Shown: positions 39,501 through 49,558 of the stretch, in pieces | How positions within the stretch are numbered: position 1 is the first letter of the stretch | Layout: every line of letters starts with the position of its first letter | From: Apus apus | Lineage: Eukaryota > Chordata > Aves > Apodiformes > Apodidae | Direction of reading: 5' to 3' | DNA length: 64,000 bases | Assembly: GCF_020740795.1 (NCBI RefSeq) | Contig: NC_067285.1 | Location: 77,910,342-77,974,341 of the forward strand | The notes under the pieces: model-generated | What the model was told of the DNA's origin: nothing | Databases searched by the model: none | The model's input: the letters and a program-made list of their open reading frames with translations, nothing else | Translations under genes and position numbers: made by a program

Positions 39501-42500
39501 TTAGGATAGATAAATCTATGCATCTCAAAACTGGCTTGCTTAATACATCACTATGAAATAGCATCAGTTCTGAAAAAAATTGGTTAGAAATATGCAGCAT
39601 AGTAAATATTCCATCATCTAAACTATCTATAATTAAAAGTCAGGTACAGTAGGTTTATGCAAGTGGCTAACAATTAATTAATCAAGAAAAGGTCAGAAAA
39701 CTGACCTCCCTGGTAAAAACTAACGGCAGTTAGTAATGAATCAGACAAGAAAAAGAATGGAAAACCAGGCTTAGTATAAGCACTGTCTTGCTGTACTTAT
39801 ATTGCTATCACGCTACATAAAGAAAATCCTGACCTCAATAAAGTCTGAGAGTTTTGGTACAGTCTAGATTCCAACAGACCCATAAAAAATAAACGCTATT
39901 AAACAGAATCAGTTAGAATAATTGAGAATGAAACAAAAAATAGACCTCCTTTTCCACCTTCAGTTCCAATTTTAACTACATAGCAGAGCTTCATGTAATA
40001 AACTTGACAAAATATTTTGTAAGGAGTTAAGAACAGTATATAAAACAGTGGGAAGTAACTTCTGGTTGTCTACAAATTCTGAGTCATAACCGTATGAGAT
40101 ATGAAATGAGTATTTCATGAGAAACAATGAGTACTTCATGAGAAACATTTCACATATACCATACACTCTTTAGAATAAACTACAGCAGAGACCATGTAGG
40201 CAGATTAAACAAAGTAATATTCATATTCAAGTCTTAATGCTAACACTACACCACTCCATCTTCCCAAAGAAACAAATCTCAAATTCCAAAATCTTGGCTA
40301 CAATCGTGCTGCCATATGAAAAAAAAAAATAAAACAAAAACACCAACCAAAAAAAAAAGAAAAAAAAGAAAAAAGAAAAAGGAAAGAAAGAAAAACACAA
40401 AAAAAACCCCAAAAACCAACCAAACATGCACTGGGCGTTTTTTTCCAATTATGTGTCATGTGATTAGGCACATCCTTTCAGCAGAATGTGAGCACCTGCT
40501 ATGAATTCTGCAAGCTCATGCACACAATCAATATATTAAATTACAGCAGATATCACAATACCATGCACACAACAATGGCTAACCAGAGAATCCTACCACA
40601 AAGTGTGTAGATGCTCTTCCCTACCCCGTGAGCCACCGCTAGCTCTGGAGCTGATGCTGTGCAGCCTGGTTACCCATTTTCATGACATGGGCGGTGTCCT
40701 TGGGAGAATCTTGCTCCTGTGGCTGTAAGTATTCCTATTTTTATAGTAATTTGATCAGGTCTGTTATCAAATGTAAAGCAGAGTTTTGGCAGGAAATTCG
40801 GAGACACAATTTGTAATAGTGGAATGTCATACCATATATTCCAGTCACAGTGTCCTCATAATAATAATTCTGCCAATATCACAGTTGTAAACAATAAAAA
40901 CAATAGTGTTGGTGAATTCTCCTGAAACTCAGGCCCTGAATGCTTCCTACCAGGCTATGGTGCTCCACAGGGAGAGAGGAACAGAAGCACTTAGGAGATA
41001 CCCTGATGTTCTCATCTCTCACTAGGCCTGAAGCAGATTGTACTACTACTGTACAATGTAACCATTATGAACCCAGAAGAAGTAGGTGTAGCATAATAAA
41101 TTTAATACCTAATTTAGGTATAATAATTAGGTAGTGTTAATTTGCAGATCTTTATTTCCTCTAAAAGTAATAATTTTTTTATGCAGTGCCTTTTGTGAAG
41201 GCTCCAAATGCTCTAAACATATCAACATTACTTTAAATTAGGATGGAATATAACAGCATATAATAAACTATGACAGTAAGTGAAAAATTATGTTAAAACA
41301 AATTGAAAGACAAAGAAAAATTTGGGTGGACAAAGCTCTTACCAGTTAAAATGATATGCTCTTAAAAACACATTTAAGTTACCTAAATATTGCACATAAT
41401 TTGAAAAGCTTTATGTTTATTACTGAATTCACTGAAATCCCACTGAAAATCAATACTAATCACTCAAGAGGCAGGTGCTGATGTCTCAGCACTGCATATC
41501 ACAGTTCAAGACAGAGCTCTACCAAAGAAATTACAAAATACTGCAATTTGTGACTAGTAAAAGTAGTGGGTTTCCTTATCAAGCAGTATATGAGATAAAG
41601 GAAGAATTTAAACCAAATCACACTATCTTAAGGATTCGTTTGACTTATTTATTTATCTCACCCTCTGGTGAACTATTGGCTCCTAGAAGTACGTCTTTTC
41701 ACATCACTTAATCCTTTTCCTACTTTGGATTTATTCAATTACCACTTCCTTGTGCATGTACAAATCTATGCATTGTTCAGTACCGTGTATCTTTTTTTCC
41801 TGGGAAACATGAAGCAGGAGTTTGGCTTTGTACACAAAAGACTCATCACTTGGGCATTAATTGCATATGTCTCAGGTAAAAGCTGTCTACTCTCAATCTA
41901 TTTTCTTCTTTGAAAGGTGACAGAGTGAAAGCTGAAACTGACTTTTCCAATTAGTTACATTCATTAATAAATGGAAACTTTTTAGTTTCACACAGGATAT
42001 TTTTTTGAAAATAAATATATGCTGTCATATACTACAAAGAAAGATTATTTATCTGCATAACAAACATCCATAGAAAAAAAGTGAAACTGACCTTTAGGAC
42101 AGTTCAGCAGTACATCTTTTTCATAATATTTCCAGATTTACTCCTTCATAGTGGAAATATTTTAAGAAATGGTTTCTTACAAGAAACCGTAATTGTCACG
42201 GAATTAACTGGTGTTACTATACACCTCACCCTGCTTTAACTTAAGTGGGATCAAACTCACACTCTACAGAAGCATTTTAGCACTTTAATTTATGTAAGCC
42301 TATTACAATCCTTTTCAAATTCACCACTGTCTCTTCAGTTAGGGTCTCTGCCTCATTCCTAAGTCAACACGTGGTTATGAATTTCTGGCATCCATAGTTC
42401 AGATCGCTATACAGAGCACTTAAAGAGGCAAGCCATGTAAATGATGTGCACAGGTACTATATGCAAAAAAAACATAAGGATAGGCTGGGACTTTGTATTA

Positions 42501-45312
42501 GCCATTCTTATAGTAAAACAAATACCTATTAAAACTTGGCTTTTACTGTGGCTGTAATTATAAACCAACAATCACAATTATTGTAACTGTTTATTACTGT
42601 CAGCAACAGTTCACTTACCTCATCAGGGTTGGCATTAAAGGTGAGACTGCCCTCATCTAACTGCATATACAGTTTTCTAAAAGAAAATCCTAGAGGTGGA
42701 TTCTTATTGTATATAGAACAGTGACCCCAAGTGGATTTGCACAACCTATGAAAATAGAATTAGTCTATTATTAATATTCTTTTCCTTATTTCACGCGTTT
42801 TACAGAAGCAACATTTTACCAACATTGCAAAGCCAAATTAAGACTTAAACAACAGGAAAAGTTAGAAATGAGTTGCTTGTAACACTAAGTTATTAAGCCT
42901 TTTGCATATGTGTTGCTAAAATCCTTAATTTATATGAGTACTGTTTTCTTCTCACACAGTTTTTGAAGTTTTGAGTGCAATCTCAAAACATATCCCAGCA
43001 GGTGGCATCATAACAACATCCACAGAGCTGAGACCTCTGGCACTCCTGGCATCTGAATACTGAATAACTGTGACAAATTGTTCTCCTGCAGCATCAAAAC
43101 AGTTTAAAAAATGGTGTTTCTGTTCTTGTGCCCCAGTTCTCCAGTGGGACACTACATTGGTACAAAATTATGACCTTAACTCGCTGCTTTCCCCATCTGA
43201 ACTTTTCCACCCGACTGTTCTTTTTTCTAGTCTTGACCACTCCCATTTCTCTATAGCTTCCATCACTTCTCAGTTTCCTTCCCTTGCATCCCACTCTGGC
43301 TCCGTATCTCAGTTTCGTTGATTTCTGTCCCCCATCTCAGTCTTACTGATGACACCATCTGAAATTCCCTTCAACTTTCACTTTCTAGGCACTCCGATTA
43401 TTATTGGATTCCTTATTAAACTGGTAGTTCTGCTTCAACTTATTGTTTCTGTCAATGATTAAGCACAATGCTTAGGACCCAGCAGGTAGCTGCTGAGTAC
43501 ATTGGAGAGACTTTGTTTTCAGCTCAGGAATCTGAGTCTTATTTGAGCTGAGTTCAGAACTGTAATCCCAGGACTTTCCAAAGCCTAAACTGAAACGCAC
43601 CCTATTCAAGTGGAATACTGAAGACTAAGATGTCTAGAGAGATTGCAATTTGAGATTTTTACTAATTTGCTAAATCAGGACATGTTTTCATAAGGTATAT
43701 ACTTTGAACTGAGTATGATTTGGGAAGATTTCAGAAGATTTCACTAAAAATAACTGAGCTATTTCCCAGGATTAACTCTGAGGAAAAGATTCCCCCCTCC
43801 CCCCTTGTATTTTAAGAATCTGTACTGCATAAAATTAAGAAGTTCTAGTATCTTCAAGCTTACATCCAGGGCATTTATTTGTATTTAGCGTTGTCTTGAT
43901 ACCAAGTACATTACAATGCATACTTACTCAACTGCCAACCTATTTGATATGATTAAACTTAGAAGCTTAGTAGGATCTTCACTAGAATTCCTCTTTCCTG
44001 CCAAGACAAGTCCCCAACAGCAGAACAATTATGACTAAGAAGTTATAATTGCATTACCCTATTGCTGAATTCATAAAGCATGATAGGAAGGGAAGCTGCT
44101 AATTCAAATGCAAAGGGGCAAAGAAATAGATGAGGAAGGAAAAGACACAGAGAACACATGAAGGTAAAGAAAGAGGACCTGGAAACAACCCAACTATTAC
44201 AGTAATACTGTCTGTTAAGTTAAGGGTTAAGAGTATGCTCTGAAAGCAGATACAAGTTCTGCTGACCATCTAAAGGCAAGAGTGATTTAATGAGTCTTCC
44301 CCAGTGTTGTAAATCATCAAATAACAAATAAAATATTTAATTCAATTTGGATCTTATGTTACTTATTTAATGGAACATTATTTTATTGACTTTCTGGACA
44401 TCAAATTCTGCATATGTTATATAAACGTGTTTCAATGGTTAGACTGCAGAATTCCACTCAACACATCTGCAGAACTGATCTTTTCTTTCCCCCTTCCATC
44501 ACTATCTTCCAAAAACCACACACTTAAGTTGTTCTAAAACAAGTTTAGATGAGTTCTCATTCCCTTCTAATTAGAGCTTCAGCTGAATAGGTTTGTTTCA
44601 TCAAGCTAGATACTTCAAGTTCAGAAAACAAACAATACAAACATTGGATATGTGTTTTGAGCTAATACAAAAGCGTAGACAAGTTCTGGGTGCTTTTCCC
44701 CATGACAGACCAATCAACAGGTGGGTAATAATATACAAATGCATACTCGTTCCAAGCACACTTTTGTATGTAGTAATCTCCACTAATACCTGACAGTAAT
44801 TAGAAATCAAGAGTAACATTTTATTAAACTTTCTTCATGTTTCCCTTATGTTAAATCTCATTTAAATGAGGAAAACTTTGCTAAGGTTGGAATGGCAAAA
44901 AGCACATACTGAGACAAATTTAATATCTAATCATTATTTTTTTCTATCTCTAGATGATACTTTTTTTTTTTTTTTTTGCTTACCCTTGCCAGAGAAGCTC
45001 ATCATTAGCAAGATCCTGCCAGACACATGAAGCTAGACAGAGATCAGTTGCATTCAGGTATGACAAAATGGTAAAACTAAGCTCTGGTGGCAGCATTTCC
45101 AGGTTAATGAATCCTTCTTGTTCTTTAGATTTTCTTGTCTTCAACAGGTGGTAGATGTCAATGCCTCCTTGAGCTTGTTTGCGATGGCTTGTATTGGAAA
45201 CACTGTTAGTAGCTATCCTCCTACCATGTTCTCTGGTAAGGTAGCCTTGTCCACTGTATCCTTGGTGTTGCAGTTGCTGGTTCCTAGCAACTCTCCAGAG
45301 TCCCTGACCCAT
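33402..45312 (-). CDS. FBXO8: F-box only protein 8 (F-box plus Sec7 domain)
   Basis: Five coding exons join as 45312-44984, 42745-42619, 35211-35093, 34552-34356 and 33589-33402 (minus strand), 960 nt in all, giving 319 aa, the length I know for human FBXO8. All junctions are GT-AG and in phase. Seen in the protein: a basic, Gln-rich N-terminus, an F-box at about residues 70-112 (LPPELSFTILSYLNATDL), and a Sec7 domain from about residue 140 to 310 with the hallmarks CACNP and YVLCYSLILLSIDL. Family knowledge: F-box proteins recruit substrates to SCF ubiquitin ligases through SKP1, and FBXO8 has been linked to ubiquitination of the small GTPase ARF6. The Asn residues usual in the second Sec7 motif are replaced (LLSIDLTSPHV), which argues for ARF binding over efficient nucleotide exchange; that is inference. 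The start is the ATG of the conserved MGQGLW sequence. The gene is head to head with CEP44. Confidence 0.96.
34356..34552 (-). CDS. FBXO8: FBXO8 coding exon 4 (Sec7 core)
   Basis: Encodes residues 192-257 plus one base, from RDVLDDLVTLHNF to RELGLSP. It includes the PEERGE loop, at the place where ARF exchange factors carry their catalytic 'glutamic finger', and the conserved CACNP motif. Acidic residues are present at that loop, but the spacing differs, so exchange activity cannot be read from this alone. Confidence 0.95.
35093..35211 (-). CDS. FBXO8: FBXO8 coding exon 3 (start of Sec7 domain)
   Basis: Encodes GVNYFMSKGILDD through the YLDER segment, residues 153-191 plus two bases of Arg192. 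This matches the first helices of Sec7 domains (Gly-start, hydrophobic helix, short loop, then PKEIAKFIF). It is separated from exon 2 by the largest intron of the gene, about 7.4 kb. Confidence 0.95.
40106..40147. repeat. 21-bp direct duplication
   Basis: Two adjacent 21-base copies, each reading atgagta-t/c-ttcatgagaaaca, differ at one base. This is a small local tandem duplication in FBXO8 intron 2 without evident function. Confidence 0.8.
40318..40428. repeat. A-rich low-complexity tract
   Basis: Runs of A are broken by C and G (aaacaaaa, gaaaaaaa, gaaagaaag). Lys-rich plus-strand and Phe-rich minus-strand readings are artefacts. Confidence 0.8.
42171..42188. repeat. perfect inverted repeat, heat-shock-element-like
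   Basis: ggtttctt and aagaaacc are exact complements around AC. TTC..GAA spacing recalls a partial heat-shock element, but with only two half-sites inside an intron this is weak. Confidence 0.4.
42619..42745 (-). CDS. FBXO8: FBXO8 coding exon 2
   Basis: Encodes residues 110-152, starting in the middle of Gly110 (LCKSTWGHC follows) and ending at NANPDE in phase 0. The acceptor is tttcatag and the donor is gag then gtaagt. It completes the F-box and forms the linker to the Sec7 domain. Confidence 0.95.
44984..45312 (-). CDS. FBXO8: FBXO8 coding exon 1 (N-terminus and F-box)
   Basis: Encodes residues 1-109 plus two bases of Gly110. The donor is gg then gtaagc, at plus 44,983-44,978. The exon probably begins 11 nt before the ATG, after the acceptor tccag, so the ATG is close to the exon edge. 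The start context has G at +4 but C at -3, a middling initiation site. Nearly the whole F-box lies in this exon. Confidence 0.95.
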
Positions 45313-48300
45313 CTGTGAGCCTGCTGGACATAAAATCCAAATTAAACGTTGACAGCTGTGTATTTGTAAGACAGACTCAGCACACCGTAGAAAAATAAAA
45401 TTGTAAGACTGATGTGAATTAAAAAAAAAAGTTTTTTCAAAGTTATGCTGATGATATAATCTGTCTCCACTGGAGCAACTGAATAAATACCAAAAAGAAA
45501 AAACATAAAAAAGCTAGATTTTTAAAAAAAATGTCTATGCTTGAAGATCTGGTAGGATTTCATATGTACGTAAAATAATTTATATTCTAGTAGCACAGGG
45601 AATTAAAAATGGAGCTTTAACATTGTTAAAGGTTGACATGAATGGAAACTGTTCTATATAAGCAGAAAGTAACAAGCCACGGATGCGGTGACCAATTATG
45701 GGAGAAATTAGAGGAACTACAGGAAAAAAAAAGCATTACCAAGATGGAAATAGACAAAAGACAGGTTCAGTTAGTTGCTGAAGCAGGTACCTACATAAGC
45801 ATCCATCCAGGGGAAGTTCAAGAATTCATTTCTAGATAAGGCCACAGTTGTGAAGAAACGGTAGTCACATTTCAATCTAGTAACAGGCAATATTTTACAT
45901 GAATTCATCATTATTTCAATTCTCATTTCTTGTACTATTATATGCTTGGACTACTTTTTTATCAAGAAGAGGCATCTTAAATCATGATCAACTGGTAGAA
46001 ATAGGCAAGTTTAAAAAAAACCTAACTTACTGAGTCACACCATAAATACGAAATACATTTGACTGCAAGAAAGCATGCATGAAGAAGGTATTCTCATTTT
46101 CTGGAGAGCAGCATATAATTTTTAAAAGTCCATAGGGCTACCAGTAAAGTTGCTTCACAAGAGGAAGCTACAGCACAATTTGCCATTTAAAAAGTGGCAA
46201 CACAAGGATGAGCAGCCTGAAGAAAGCAGGCTTCAGTAATTCATGCTGGTGTTCGCAACTAATTTATGAAACTTCTAGCTTTAAATGAAACGCATTTCTT
46301 CACAAGATGAAGAACTTGCTCTTTATTTTTAATTGCCTAGCTAGATTAAAGTAAGCAGTAGCAACATTTTTTAAAGAGTCATTCCCAGAGTTGCAGTCGC
46401 TCAGTGCCACCTTTTTCTGTTTTCAAGCACCTAAATCTCTTCCAAGAGAGGGAAGTTACTAACTTTCATCCCAAAGGAGGAATACCAGGAACTGCTAAAA
46501 TAAAATTAAGAGCTATTAAATGAATCAGTGGTAGGCGTGCCAGAACTGGCACACGGGACTACAAGCATAAACCCATCAAGTTGCCTGCCATATCAGGTCC
46601 AGCTGCTGCTGCTATTCCCCCTCCTGAGCAGGCAGAGCATACAGTGATGTGTGGTGAAGAGTCAAGCTAAAGAACAGTTTGTATGGGTAGGCAGTAACAG
46701 CCAAGGGCTGGAAGGCATAAGGGAGATTTTCCTAAGGGATGAAAAGAGAAGCAAGGAGTATTTATGGGCAAATACAACATTTCAAAAAGGACTACTATAA
46801 TCGTGTTAGAGGATTGAATTAAGTTCCCATTTTGACAGGCACTGTATATGAGCTTGTTAATTATTTGAGTCCTTAGTAAACGGTATCTTTAAATATCTTG
46901 GGAGGCTTCAACTAATTATTGACCTTAGCCCTGTGACTAAACTGAACACTGCCAACAAGGCATTATACTTTCAAATACGTAGATGCCAAATTTAGAGACT
47001 GTGTTGACCCTCTGAAGATAACAGATGATCTGAATGACTGAATAATCATCTTTCAATTCAATTATACAAAAATGTAGGGTTTTGAAAGAGGTAAATGTAT
47101 CCATACACATGTAGATGTAACTCAAATATAATCTGCATGCTTTCTCAGTGTAGCTCTTCATGTAAAAACAAAAATAAAATCTACCTGAAAATATAGCATT
47201 GACTCTAAAGGAAATGATAAAATAATAATTTGAGGAACAGAGAGATCCAGTAGCGGTGGCTTGTAATTCTTCATAATTATTTCAAGTCACTAAACCAGTA
47301 GAAATCAGCAAGAAAAAATATGACAACACTGCAATATTAAACCTTACATTTTACAAATGGTGAAATGAGAGAAGCTACTCTATGTAAACTGCCTATGTCA
47401 AATAGAGAGAGGAAAGTTCTGGTAAATGCAGAAATCTCTTTGTTATTTTTTTGTAAGATAAATTAAGGAATTTATTTTGCTAATATTTTGACATAAGTTT
47501 TGACATTAATTCATATCATTATAACCAAGCTGCATTTCTATACACAATTGTTAACTCCCAATTGTTAAAATTTTTCTGAAAACACTGATTATTTGGACAC
47601 AGTTTAAAGAGAAAAAAAAAAAAAAAAGGAGTACCAGGAAATTCAAGGTTCTGAAGATGATCAGGAATCACAGTGTGATTATATTATATAATGTATATAA
47701 TTATAATATACTACAAAGATGAGAAATATCAGCAGTATTATCAGAAACAGACCACTTTGTGCTATCAGACAGTTTTTTAATAGCTTTCAAACCTACGCAA
47801 AGTCAGAATATCTTTCTGTTGTATATGTACTCCCTGTAAATAATTCAGTAGTGGTCACAGAGGACCAAGTTTTCCTACCTAGCCCTAAATCAAATACCCA
47901 CATTTTAGTTACTAGTTTAATATCTTTATTGCAATATTCCTAGAAGTTCCTGTTCATAAAACACATGCTATTGATGAATACTGAGCTAACAAGAATATCA
48001 ACAATTCTTGTTGGCGCTCACAGGGTTTTTCTCCACACACAAAAGCTAATTGCTATATATCACCAAAACCATACTAAATTCTATATTACTGAAAACCAGA
48101 AGTGGCTCCAGGACAGAAAAAAGCATATTGTATCATTCAAGAAACTAGCCTTCTTATAATGTACTCACATACTTATAGATAGCACTACAGAGATGACCGT
48201 AGAAATTTTTTAATTGTAAAAAAATAATTTAAAAATTTATTTGCTATTTAAATGTCAACTGAAGAAATTTAAGAGAAGAAACTAAGTGACAACAAATTTA

Positions 48301-48639
48301 TATCACTCTAGAACCAGCTGCTGTAAATCCGCAACCTTTAATATGTGTGCTCAGCAGCTGATATACCATTTGCTTGGCTGTAATAAATACAACAGTAAAA
48401 TAACACCAAGCTTGTTTATAAATTGCTGATCTTCTCTGGCTCTGTCTGGTATCTATCAGAGACTGATTTCAATTTTAATCATGTCTTTTTCGTTACTTTG
48501 TTACTACATGATAAATTATTTTGCAGTGTTGAAGAGCATAATAGGACACTAAAAGCTAAATGTAAGCTAGATTAATGCTGTACTGGTACTGACTTCTGCT
48601 TTATTAAATAAAACACAACTTACACTCTCTCTGTAACCC

Positions 48640-49220
48640 CCCTCCACTTTATGGTAACCGAGCTCTGCAGCTGCTACTGACCACAATTACCCTAACAGGA
48701 AAATGTTCCTTCCTTCGACGTTATCGAAGCTGAAGCTTCGCTCACCGCAGCCGCATTTGTAACCGAGGCCTGCTGATCCCCCCTAACGCCGATGGAAAGC
48801 CTCTCAAACCTGATCCCAGGCAACTTACGCCGGCAGCTACAGAGACACAGAGACACAGCCAGCCCCTCAAACCCAAGGCCGCCCCAGCTGACGAGAGCGA
48901 CCCGGCGAGCGCCCTCCGCCGAGCGCTGCGGCTGCCCGCCCGCCGCCCCGCGGGGCTCCGCAGCCGCCCCGCTCGCCACCTGTCCCGCACCTCACCGAGT
49001 CACGCTTCTCCACGCCAAGCGCAGCCAGGAGCTCAGCCGGGCCGCGGCCCCCCCCACCTGGGCCGACACCGGCGGGCCTGGCACTGCCCCCGCGCGCCAT
49101 TGGGCCTCCCCGACGGCCCCGGCTCCCGATTGGCTGCACCGCCCGCCCGTCCGTCCGTCCGCACCCGCCCGCGCCGCTGAGGAGGGTGGCGGGGGCCCTA
49201 CCTGTGCGAGCTGGGGTCCC
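48640..49220 (-). promoter_or_regulatory. FBXO8: FBXO8 promoter and 5' UTR exon zone
   Basis: The FBXO8 start codon is just inside an exon, so at least one upstream non-coding exon is expected; it most likely lies in this CpG-rich block. Minus-strand donor candidates are cacag/gtaggg at plus 49,202, acag/gtggcg near 48,979 and cggc/gtaagt at 48,829. Which is used cannot be settled here. The CCAAT boxes at 49.10-49.13 kb would suit a start site near 49.0 kb. Confidence 0.55.
49099..49133 (-). promoter_or_regulatory. two NF-Y (CCAAT) boxes
   Basis: ATTGG occurs at 49,099-49,103 and 49,129-49,133, so CCAAT is on the minus strand. The second has the optimal context (agccaatcgg). A 30-bp spacing, about three helical turns, places both on the same face of the DNA. 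They could serve FBXO8, CEP44 or both. Confidence 0.6.
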
Positions 49221-49396
49221 AACCGCCGCCGCGACGAGCCCGGCCCGAGTCAGAGCGTGAGCCTCGCCGGGCAGGAAGGGAAGGCGCAGCCCCCGGCGGC
49301 GGGGAGAGGCGGCGGGAGGCAGGGGGCCCCTCGGGCACGCAGCGCGGCCGCCGCCCCGGCTCCTGCCTGGCGGCTTTGACGTTTGCTGTTGTTGCT

Positions 49397-49442
49397 GGAA
49401 GTGACGTAGCCGCCGGGGGGCCGCGCGGGAAGCGGAAGCGGC
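49397..49442 (+). promoter_or_regulatory. CEP44: ETS/CRE composite and additional ETS cores
   Basis: GGAAGTGACGTAG merges an ETS site (GGAAGTG, 49,397-49,403) with a CREB/ATF-like core (TGACGTAG, 49,402-49,409). Two more GGAAG cores lie at about 49,428-49,439. Such composites sit near start sites of housekeeping genes, here just upstream of the CEP44 first-exon donor. Confidence 0.6.
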
Positions 49443-49558
49443 CGTTGGGTCGCGCGGCGGCAGATTCAGACGGTGTTCGCCGCCGGCGGGAGCGGCTGCG
49501 GCCCCGTCGGCTCCGGAGGAGGGACAGCGAGCCAGCCCTCCGCCCCCGGCCTGCCCCG
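49440..49558 (+). other. CEP44: CEP44 non-coding first exon (3' end defined)
   Basis: A consensus donor (ccccg then gtgagc) at 49,559 ends a GC-rich segment just after the promoter motifs. The 5' end is only approximate. It would splice over about 2.57 kb to the acceptor at 52,126, joining to the exon with the start codon. Confidence 0.6.

Larger units (their letters stand above)
35212..42618. other. FBXO8: FBXO8 intron 2, large, mostly unique AT-rich DNA
   Basis: About 7.4 kb with no recognisable exon or transposon. It contains the 21-bp duplication at 40,106, the A-rich tract at 40,318 and the inverted repeat at 42,171. Open frames are short and unsupported. Confidence 0.75.

Noticed and set aside
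40316-40504. Lys-rich small protein
   Set aside because: Translation of an A-rich low-complexity tract within FBXO8 intron 2.
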